The notes under the pieces: generated by a model
Database searches by the model: none
The model's input: the letters and a program-made list of their open reading frames with translations, nothing else
Told to the model about the DNA's origin: nothing
Shown here: one piece after another, positions 8,751 to 16,200 of the stretch
Layout: each line of letters starts with the position of its first letter
Numbering within the stretch: position 1 is the first letter of the stretch
Position numbers and translations under genes: made by a program
From: Chloroflexota bacterium
Lineage (GTDB): Bacteria; Chloroflexota; Anaerolineae; Anaerolineales; Anaerolineaceae
DNA: 64,000 nt
Assembly: GCA_021825925.1 (NCBI GenBank)
Contig: JAKAFP010000001.1
Location: 248,001 to 312,000 of the forward strand
Direction: 5' to 3'

Positions 8751-9485
8751 TTGGCCTCATTAGCGGGAAAAGTAATTCTGGTAACCGGCGGCGCGCATCG
8801 TGTTGGAAAATCCATCGCGTTGGAACTGGCACGCGAAGGAGCATCGGTTGCCATCACCTATCGCTCCTCCCTGAATGATGCTCTTCAGACCGTGGAAGAA
8901 CTTAAAGCCATGGGTGTTAAAGCTGTTGCTTTTTTCTGCGACCAAACTGATATTTCTCAAATACAAAAAACAGTGAGCGATGTGCATACCTTTTTCGGCC
9001 GGTTGGACGGATTGGTCAACAATGCCGCCATCATGCAGGAAATCCCATTTCTTGACATCACCCCCGAAGACTGGGCTCAAACCATGGATACCAATGCGCG
9101 GGCGCCTTTCTTCTTCACCCAGGCCGTAAGCAAGTTCATGCAAGCTCAGGAGGGTGGTGTGATCATCAACATCCTTGATGAGAGTGCGCAGGTTCCCACC
9201 CGCTACTACATTCATCACAGTGCCTCCAAGGCGGCGCTGCGCATGCTCACCCTTTCGACTGCGTTGGAGCTGGCGCCGAGCGTCCGCGTCAATGCAGTGC
9301 TGCCCGGTCCGGTCTTGATGCCCGAAGGCGGCGACGAGGAAAGATGGAAGCGTCTTGAAAAGAACACACCGCTCAAACGTCTGGGTTCACCCGAAGACGT
9401 TGCCAGGGCGGTTCTCTATTTAATGAAGGAAGAGTTCATTACCGGGCAGGTTTTGGTGGTGGATGGCGGCCGTACCATCAAATAA
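8751..9485 (+). CDS. Pteridine-reductase-like short-chain dehydrogenase with altered catalytic tyrosine
   Basis: 244 residues, TTG start with AGGAG seven bases upstream. The N-terminal Rossmann motif is TGGAHRVG, the TGxxxRxG form typical of pteridine reductases (PTR1/FolM), and Asp143 occupies the position of PTR1 Asp181 instead of the usual SDR serine. The catalytic Tyr of the YxxxK motif is replaced: the sequence reads H156-S-A-S-K160, with Asp143 to His156 at the same 13-residue spacing as PTR1 Asp181 to Tyr194. Y153 matches PTR1 Tyr191. Followed 19 bp later by the dUTPase-like gene. A role in regenerating reduced folate for the thymidylate-synthase homologue downstream is an attractive inference, but the missing Tyr leaves the activity uncertain. 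Confidence 0.8.
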   Translation: MASLAGKVILVTGGAHRVGKSIALELAREGASVAITYRSSLNDALQTVEELKAMGVKAVAFFCDQTDISQIQKTVSDVHTFFGRLDGLVNNAAIMQEIPFLDITPEDWAQTMDTNARAPFFFTQAVSKFMQAQEGGVIINILDESAQVPTRYYIHHSASKAALRMLTLSTALELAPSVRVNAVLPGPVLMPEGGDEERWKRLEKNTPLKRLGSPEDVARAVLYLMKEEFITGQVLVVDGGRTIK

Positions 9486-9504
9486 TCTGTATTGGAGATC
9501 ACAC

Positions 9505-10041
9505 ATGGGATCAGTTTTATCAGCAGCAAAGATCAGAGAACTTCAAAAAAACACACCTCCCTTGATCGAAGGGCTGTTGGACGCTGACCAGCAAATCCAG
9601 CCCAATGGCGTGGATCTCAGCCTATATTCCGTGCAGGCGTTTCAATCCGGCGGCCAGCTTGGCTTCGCAAGCAGTGAGCGCATTCTGCCAGAGTTAGCCC
9701 CCGTGGATTTTAAAGACGGCTGGGTGAATCTGCCGCAAGGTCAGTACCTGGTGACTTTTAATGAGATCGTGCATTTACCGGTTGAAGTGATGGCGCTTGG
9801 GCGTCCGCGTTCGAGCCTGCTGCGCATGGCTGTTTCAGTGGGTACAGCGGTTTGGGATGCGGGTTATAACGGACGCAGCCAAAGTCTGTTGATCGTCTAC
9901 AACCCGGGCGGCGTGCGGCTGGCGCAGAATGCTCGTCTGATGCAGCTTGTTTTCTTTGAGATTGAAGGCGGTACTCACGCCTACAACGGATTCTTCCAAA
10001 ATGAGAATATCAACCTACCCAAACAAAAGGATGCAGCATGA
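9505..10041 (+). CDS. dUTPase/dCTP-deaminase superfamily protein (archaeal-type dUTPase-like)
   Basis: 178 residues; ATG at 9505 preceded by GGAG (an in-frame upstream ATG at 9463 sits inside the previous gene and lacks a site). Core motifs are PRSSLLRM (about 101-108) and WDAGYNGRSQ (117-126) followed by a NP-G segment, the pattern of archaeal-type deoxyuridine triphosphatases. Asp118 matches the general-base aspartate of the superfamily. The glutamate that dCTP deaminases need (E. coli Glu138, ten residues after the Asp) is Leu128 here, so a deaminase function is unlikely. It probably hydrolyses dUTP or a related pyrimidine triphosphate to the monophosphate, feeding the synthase downstream. 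Its stop overlaps the next start by 4 bp. Confidence 0.8.
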   Translation: MGSVLSAAKIRELQKNTPPLIEGLLDADQQIQPNGVDLSLYSVQAFQSGGQLGFASSERILPELAPVDFKDGWVNLPQGQYLVTFNEIVHLPVEVMALGRPRSSLLRMAVSVGTAVWDAGYNGRSQSLLIVYNPGGVRLAQNARLMQLVFFEIEGGTHAYNGFFQNENINLPKQKDAA

Positions 10042-10466
10042 AAATCACGGCTTATGTGTCTGGGGCGCTTACCGGGGGGGATGAGATCGCATTGCTCAAG
10101 CTTTTTTATGAACGCATTGCTGAAACGTGCAAAAGCGCTGGAATAGACGCTTATGTTCCTCATCTTGTTTCTGATCCGATTGGCAACCCGAATATGACGC
10201 CGGAAGAAGTATATGACCTCGACCGCCGCCAGGTGCTGGATTCGAACCTGCTGGTGGCTTATGTGGGCTACCCATCACTGGGGGTTGGGCAGGAGATCGA
10301 GATTGCCCGTGAGAATAACATTCCTGTGGTGATGTTGATGGAAAAAGACCGCAGAATTTCACGCATGGCGCGTGGGAACCCCGCCGTGATCGCTGAGATC
10401 CATTTTAGCGATCATGATGACGCACTCCAACAGCTCTCACACTGGTTGAAGGAGTGGAAGGCATGA
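10038..10466 (+). CDS. DNPH1/nucleoside 2-deoxyribosyltransferase-like nucleotide hydrolase
   Basis: 142 residues of the nucleoside 2-deoxyribosyltransferase fold. The motif PSLGVGQE (79-86) closely matches the active-site loop of the mammalian 2'-deoxynucleoside 5'-phosphate N-hydrolase DNPH1, where the Glu is catalytic; Asp68 occupies the conserved acid position before the loop. DNPH1 cleaves the glycosidic bond of deoxynucleoside monophosphates, notably 5-hydroxymethyl-dUMP. It is translationally coupled on both sides (ATGA overlaps), so it should work on the same nucleotide pool as its neighbours. It could alternatively be a deoxyribosyltransferase; the short N-terminal part does not separate these. 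Confidence 0.78.
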   Translation: MKITAYVSGALTGGDEIALLKLFYERIAETCKSAGIDAYVPHLVSDPIGNPNMTPEEVYDLDRRQVLDSNLLVAYVGYPSLGVGQEIEIARENNIPVVMLMEKDRRISRMARGNPAVIAEIHFSDHDDALQQLSHWLKEWKA

Positions 10467-11293
10467 CCCAGTTTGACCGCACTTACAGCGACTGCTTGCG
10501 CCAGATCCTTGACCACGGCATTGAAGAGGTCAATGAACGTACCGGTCACAAGGTTAAGGCATTGCCTGGGTTGCATTTTAATCTGGATGCGGGCTTTCCG
10601 CTTTTAAGCTTGCGCAAGATCGCTCCGCGTGTGTTTGCCGCGGAACAGGTCTGGTTCATGATGGGCAGCCGCAAACCGGTTGAGTTTATTGATCAATACA
10701 CCAAGATTTGGAATGATTTCACCAATCTTAACGGTGTGGTGAATTCCGCCTACGGCTTTCGCTGGCGGCAGTTCTTTGGCCGTGACCAGATCGGGCTGTT
10801 GGTGAAACTGCTTGAAAAAGAACGCAGTTCCCGCCATGGTGTGGTCATCACCTGGGACCCGGCCGGGGACGGCTTGAACCCCGAACTTAAAAAGAAGAAC
10901 GTGCCCTGCCCGCTTTCGTTTACCGTCAACATCATCGGTGAAAAACTTCACTTTCACACCATCTTCCGCTCCAACGACATGGTGGTGGGCTGCCCGTTTG
11001 ATGTGGCAGGTTTCGCGCTGCTGCAGCGAATGCTGGCCGCCCGACTGGGGGTTGGGGTGGGCGTTTATTCCCATTCCATCTCCAATGCGCATATTTATGA
11101 CGTACATTATGACGCGGCACGTGAGATCATCAGCCGCACCGGCCAGGAAAAAGAGATCGAACTTACCGCCCAACCGGATTGGTTTGAACGCGCCGAAAAG
11201 GGCGATGTGACCCTGGTGGACGAGATCGTGAAGCTACTTGATGAACAATACACCCCCGCGCCGCCCATCAAAGGGCTGCCTGTGGTGTTGTAA
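10463..11293 (+). CDS. Thymidylate-synthase homologue with a cytidine-type Asp (TS or dCMP hydroxymethylase)
   Basis: 276 residues; start ATG at 10463 overlapping the previous stop, with GGAG upstream (GTG at 10454 is the alternative). Thymidylate synthase landmarks are present: Glu61, Trp101, nucleophile Cys149 (VPCP), Arg169-Ser170-x-Asp172 and His210-x-Tyr212. The position of E. coli Asn177, which recognises uracil, is Asp180 (CPFD). Asp at this site is what dCMP hydroxymethylase of phage T4 has, and the E. coli Asn177Asp variant is known to accept dCMP. The His after the nucleophile is Pro150, and one of the two phosphate-binding Arg of the partner subunit appears to be His. So it could be a dCMP methylase/hydroxymethylase or a divergent thymidylate synthase. 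ThyA is not assigned for that reason. Confidence 0.75.
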   Translation: MTQFDRTYSDCLRQILDHGIEEVNERTGHKVKALPGLHFNLDAGFPLLSLRKIAPRVFAAEQVWFMMGSRKPVEFIDQYTKIWNDFTNLNGVVNSAYGFRWRQFFGRDQIGLLVKLLEKERSSRHGVVITWDPAGDGLNPELKKKNVPCPLSFTVNIIGEKLHFHTIFRSNDMVVGCPFDVAGFALLQRMLAARLGVGVGVYSHSISNAHIYDVHYDAAREIISRTGQEKEIELTAQPDWFERAEKGDVTLVDEIVKLLDEQYTPAPPIKGLPVVL

Positions 11294-11336
11294 GTTTTAG
11301 CTTCTATATAATATTTGTATTTAATTTAACAAAATA

Positions 11337-11389
11337 CCCTCACCCCTGCACCCCTCTCCCAAGCTTGGGAGAGGGGACGGGGGAGAGGG
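11337..11389. repeat. Nested palindromic purine/pyrimidine element
   Basis: The inner palindrome CCCCTCTCCC-AAGCTT-GGGAGAGGGG (11351-11376) is flanked by outer complementary blocks (CCCTCACCCC and GGGGGAGAGGG). It resembles dispersed intergenic REP-like palindromes. A related element occurs at 36536-36582. It sits in the 198-bp gap that interrupts the pyrimidine cluster and could act as a transcript-processing or termination hairpin. Confidence 0.6.
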
Positions 11390-11491
11390 ATAAAAATGAG
11401 TTTTTTTAAGGAAAGACTAATTTGTTAGAATAGCCCAGATTAGTGGGCTGTACATTGGAATACTTACTATCTGCTCTAAAAGGTTGGTTGG

Positions 11492-12520
11492 ATGACAGAT
11501 CTTGCTCCTGTTCTAAAAGGTGCGACACTTAAAGAACTTCTGGCTGAAGCCCATGATTACGTGGTCAGCCACGGCGTGAAACGGGAATCTTCACGCGGAA
11601 GTACCTTTTCGGTAAAGGCGCTCACGCTAGTCTGGGAAAACCCCTCAAATTCGGATGAGAATTATTGGGGTTGGTCACGTGAGTCAGCTGATTTCTACCA
11701 GCAGATCTTTGTGGAAGGGAAACCCGAGAACCGTCCCGAGCGACTGGCTGAAACGGGCGATTATCTCTTTCCATATACTTATGCCGCGCGCTCGCGCTTC
11801 TGGGATGGCGGCTGGGGATCCATCCAGGCCGTGCTTCGGGCTACTCAAAAATTGGGCGGCGATACGGCGGCTGTCACCCTTAATCAAAAAGCCTTTTTTG
11901 AATATCTGGCTGCAGCTGGCGAACTGGTTCATCTGCAGGTCATTTTGGCTGTGTGGGATTGGCTCGGCTGCCAGCAGCTGGCTGCTTTCCTCGAAAATCC
12001 CTTTCAGGTGGATTCTTTTTTAGCCAGGTCCCGTGTTGACCAGCTCAAACGTATCATTAATGAAATCAGCGAGAATCCGGCTTCACGCAGGGCGGTGACC
12101 GTCTCTTTTGTTTACCCTGAACTGGATCAGCGCATGAAACCCCTGCTGGGGATTCCGCCCTACCAGTTCTTTCAACTGCTGCCAGGCGAGGCGCATGAAC
12201 CACTGCACTCCTTTCATGTTCACCGCTCACTGGATGCCGGACAGGGCGTGCTGCTGGATTTCATGCACGATTATCACTGGCTGGCTGAAGCAGCCGCCAG
12301 GGTAAAACGTCCATTGGGAACCATCACTGTCACTGCGGGTGACTTCCATGTTTATCTGCCTTCTGAAGAGGCGCCCGCCGTGGACCGGATCGAAAAATGG
12401 CTAATGGATGTCACCGACGGCTACCAGGCCGGGATGGGTATGCCTGAGAAACTGCTGCAAAATGAAAAATATCTGCAAAATGCACAAAGAATTTATTCTT
12501 TATTGGGAGATGCGCAATGA
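11492..12520 (+). CDS. Thymidylate-synthase-fold protein lacking the catalytic cysteine
   Basis: 342 residues, not a recognised named family to me. The C-terminal half aligns by eye with thymidylate synthase: PPY-QFFQ (222-228) where the enzyme has PPC-H-FYQ, then Arg245-Ser-x-Asp248 21 residues later (20 in E. coli), Asp256 at the position of Asn177, and GDFHVY (His286, Tyr288) for the GD-H-Y motif. The nucleophile is thus Tyr224. The N-terminal 150 residues are aromatic-rich and unlike ThyA. It either uses another chemistry, serves as a regulatory or structural partner of the synthase upstream, or is a pseudoenzyme. Its ATGA stop overlaps the next start, so it is translationally coupled to the following dUTPase-like gene. 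Start ATG at 11492 with a weak AAAGG site. Confidence 0.65.
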   Translation: MTDLAPVLKGATLKELLAEAHDYVVSHGVKRESSRGSTFSVKALTLVWENPSNSDENYWGWSRESADFYQQIFVEGKPENRPERLAETGDYLFPYTYAARSRFWDGGWGSIQAVLRATQKLGGDTAAVTLNQKAFFEYLAAAGELVHLQVILAVWDWLGCQQLAAFLENPFQVDSFLARSRVDQLKRIINEISENPASRRAVTVSFVYPELDQRMKPLLGIPPYQFFQLLPGEAHEPLHSFHVHRSLDAGQGVLLDFMHDYHWLAEAAARVKRPLGTITVTAGDFHVYLPSEEAPAVDRIEKWLMDVTDGYQAGMGMPEKLLQNEKYLQNAQRIYSLLGDAQ

Positions 12521-13152
12521 TCTTAACCAGCCAGCAAATCATGGATCGTATCAATAAAAAGGAACTGGTCTTCTCGCCGCAGATTGATCAATTTCAAATC
12601 CAGCAGCATTCGGTGGACTTGCGCTTGGGCTTCTCCTTCTTGCTGCCCAAAGCCTGGGATCTGACCAATGAAGGTCGCGTGGCGGTGCGCACAGATCATC
12701 TCGACATGGACCACAAGACCATGCGCCATACCTTGGTGGAGCTGGAAGAGGGCCAGGTGTTTGACATTCTGCCCGGCGAGTATGTGGCGGTGACCACGCT
12801 CGAAAAGATCAAACTGCCTGACGACCTGATGGCGATCTTGTATCCCCGTTCATCGGTTAACCGCAGAGGACTTTCAATTGACCTCACCGGTGTGGTGGAT
12901 GCCGGCTACGAAGGCAACCTGCTGATCCCGGTGCGTAACAACACCCAATCACAGGTCATCCGCATGTATCCGGGCGAACGCATCTGTCAGGTGGTGTTTG
13001 AAGAAATCAGCGGATCGGTGGAAGTAAAACAAAGTCGCTGGCAGAACTCGGACGTTATTGTCACAATTAAGGAAGAACGCAGCACCTCCGAGATGGATTT
13101 TGTGCGCAAGGGCAACATCACCGGGCTGAAAAAGGAATTTCCGCTGGAATAA
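12517..13152 (+). CDS. dCTP-deaminase-like protein lacking the deaminase glutamate
   Basis: 211 residues, longer than the first family member in this cluster and closer to dCTP deaminase in its N terminus (QQHSVDLRLG, about 29-38) and in PRSSVNRRGLSIDLTG (110-125). Asp128 (VVDAGYEG) is conserved. E. coli Glu138, the residue that activates water for deamination, is Pro138 here (numbering coincides). Annotation pipelines would call it dcd; on residues it is better described as a dUTPase or pyrimidine triphosphate pyrophosphatase candidate. Last gene of the cluster, followed by a strong terminator. Confidence 0.78.
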   Translation: MILTSQQIMDRINKKELVFSPQIDQFQIQQHSVDLRLGFSFLLPKAWDLTNEGRVAVRTDHLDMDHKTMRHTLVELEEGQVFDILPGEYVAVTTLEKIKLPDDLMAILYPRSSVNRRGLSIDLTGVVDAGYEGNLLIPVRNNTQSQVIRMYPGERICQVVFEEISGSVEVKQSRWQNSDVIVTIKEERSTSEMDFVRKGNITGLKKEFPLE

Positions 13153-13165
13153 AAGATTTAATTAA

Positions 13166-13223
13166 AAACCCCCGCGGTTTTGACGATTCGGCAAGAATCT
13201 GCTTAATCAAACCGCGGGGGTTT
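13166..13223. terminator. Strong bidirectional terminator
   Basis: Arms AAACCCCCGCGGTTT (13166-13180) and AAACCGCGGGGGTTT (13209-13223) pair over 15 bases with a 28-base loop, between the convergent ends of the pyrimidine cluster and glnE. T-rich sequence follows on both strands. Confidence 0.8.
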
Positions 13224-13262
13224 GATTTTAAGTTAGGTTTTTAGGAATTACTGACCTGATGA

Positions 13263-16200
13263 TCAGGCAGGCAGTAAGCGGTTATTGATCTCCAGCACAT
13301 CCTGCGGATAGCGGGTGAGATCCTGCACCAGGCGTGCCACATCTGATCCGTACTGCAGACGGCGGGCAAGGTAGGCAAACTCATCGCTGTCGTAGGGCGG
13401 AATGTTGACGTCCTTGGCGTTGCCTCTCACCACCCGCAGCGAATCAATCAACCAGCGCATGAAGGTATGCGCCTTGCGCAGACGGTCGTAATCCTCAGTG
13501 GAGAGATACCCGGCTTGATGCATCGCCGCCATGGCTTCGCGGATGTTGGTCTTTCTGAGGGTTGGATCTTTGAAGCCGTAATTGATCTGCAATCCCTGAA
13601 CCAGATATTCGATATCCACCAGGGCGCCGGGGCTGAACTTGGCGTTGAAGGTGCCGGCGGCCACCAGGTGGCGCACCTGTTTTTCGCGCATGGCGCGCAT
13701 GGCGGTGACGTCAAACAGAGTGCCATTATAGACATACTCATCACGCAGATTGGATAACTGTTCGCCCAGTTTGGTGTTGCCGGCAATCGGACGCTGTTTT
13801 ACCAGCGCCTGGCGTTCATACGGCCAGGCAGGGCCCTCCGGGGCGTAATACTTTTTATAAGAATCCAGCGAGACGGCCTGGCTGCCGGCCTTGCCGTAGG
13901 GGCGCAGCTGCAGATCAATGTGAAAGACGCCTTCCTGCCGAGCCTTGATCGCCTGCAAGAGAGATTGGATCAACTCTTCGTAGAAATTACTGGTGGCGAT
14001 GCTCTTAAATCCACCAGTCTTGCCCTGGCCTGAATAGACCAGCATCAGTTCAATATCGGAGGCAAAGCCCAGTTCGCGGCCGCCGCATTTGCCCAACGCC
14101 AGCAGAACGGCTTCGGAGGATTGGCGGTTTTCCAACCGGGGTTGACCGTATTCCTTGACCAGTTCCAGTTTGCAATGATCGAAGGCTTCGTTCAAGACGA
14201 CTTCCACCAGATCGGTGAGTTCTTCAGAGAAGGTTCCGAATTCGGCGGTGTATCCGAGGATGTGGCGCATGTCAATGCGGAACATTTCTCGGTCCTTGAA
14301 GGCGTTCAATCCTTCGCGCCACTGACTCGCTTTTGTAACAGCTTTTTGGGCTTCTTTTTCAAGTTCCTTACGGTTATAGGCTTTTTCCAGCGTGTTCACA
14401 TCCCTAACGATCGGAAAGAGGTTGGAATACTGCATGCGCAAAAAATCGTCCCACAGGAAGTCGCTCACCCCCAGCAGTTTGGCCAAGGCATTAAGCACTT
14501 CAGGCCTTTCTATGCGGGCGAATTCATCCACCCAGTTGGGACGTTCAAAAAGTTGATGGAGGAATTCCCTGAAATGCAGCATGGCACTTTCAGGGTTGGG
14601 AGAATAAGGCAGCAGGTGGGTGAAGTGCTTGATCAAGACTGCGGCAGCCCGCAGTTCGCGTTGCTTTTCGGGCGTGACGATCTTTTCACCCTTTTCATTG
14701 GTGACATACAAAATGTCGCTGGCCCGGCTGCCCACGGATTGCACCAGCATGCGCACGATGTTGATGTGGCTGAGCGCCAGGGCATTGCTGAACTCATACA
14801 GGAATCCGGCCGTATCCGGCGCGCTGATGCGCAGGAGCGTATATTTGTCATCCGCTTCGTTGTCAATTTCAATTTCCACCGGGTAGAGCGGCATGCCCTC
14901 GGTGGGAGCTTCGTGGAAGGTGGCGCCGACCCGCTTGACCAGGTCGCCCTGGGCTTCACGCCGCCGACCGGTTTTGATCTTGGTGATCAATTCCTTGAGG
15001 TCCTCGGCGTAGTTCTTCCATAATTCAGGTTGAATGGATTCCTCTTTAACAGAACGGACGATAAAGGCGTCCACAATCTTTTTCAGACCCTGATCCCCAC
15101 CGCCGTTATGATTAGCTTCATAAGTGAAGACCTGGCTTTCCAAAATATCCAGGCCGTAGAGGTACATCAAGCCGCAGATGATCGAAAGCACACCCAAATA
15201 GTCGTAACCGACGATGGTGATGCGCCAGCGGTTGTCATCCACGGGCTGGGGTTCGACGATAACCGGTTTTTCGCTTGAAAGTAATTCTGTCAGCCGGGTG
15301 TGGTGGGCAATCTCCTCAGGGCTGAAAGTGGTGGCGTAGGAAGCATCCATGCGGGCGACGTGCTGCTGCACCTTGATGGCGATCTCGGGGGTAAGAGCGA
15401 TCGGCGCAACGGGCTGACCGCCGACATATTTCAAGAAGATGGTGCGCAGCGCCAGTGAATGTTTTTCATAAGCCTGGATGAAGCGATCACCCGCTCCAAG
15501 CCCTTCAAACCCCAGGCGGCGGGCCAACAAGGCCAGCGATTGTTCATCCGAGGGCAGGGTGTAGGTCTGTTGATAATCGGTGATTTGCAGATAATGTTCG
15601 ATGGTGCGTAAAAAGATGTATCCATCGGTGAGGATGCGCGCCTCTTCAGGGGTGATCAGTCGGGCATCCCGCAGCAGGGGAATGGCCTTTAATGTGGAGC
15701 GTGTGCGGATGGAGGAGTGGGTCAGTTGCAGCGATTGAACCACGAATTCCACGTCGCGGATGGAGCCGGCACCGAGTTTAACCTCACCCCATTTGCGCCC
15801 TTTCTCAAGCAAAAATTCTTCGGTACGCTGCTTCATTGAAAAAATGCCGGCGCGCACTTCATCCGCGGGGATGCTGAAGAGCAGGGGTTCAACCTCTTTG
15901 CGCAGCTCCTCACCGAAAGCCAGGTTGCCGGCGATCGGGCGCGCCTTGAGAAACGCCTGCTTTTCCCAAAGCAGCGCAGACTCTTTGTAATAGCGCAGAT
16001 ATCCTTCGAGAGTAGTCACCAACGGACCGTCGTGTCCCCAGGGGCGCAAACGCATATCCACCCGGTATAGGAACCCTTCGCCGGTGCTTTTCGAGAGGAT
16101 GTCTATCAGTGATTTCGCCAACTTAAGGTTGTTGTCGGAACTTTGTTTGGCAATGAACAGCAGGTCAATATCCGAGCTGTAATTGAGCTCACGGGCGCCG

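Noticed and set aside
12517-13152. Plain annotation as dCTP deaminase
   Set aside because: The catalytic Glu138 of that enzyme is Pro138 in this protein.
14121-15023. 300-codon open frame antisense to glnE
   Set aside because: Shadow of the glnE reading frame; the translation has no recognisable domain and is His/Phe/Gln-rich as expected for antisense.
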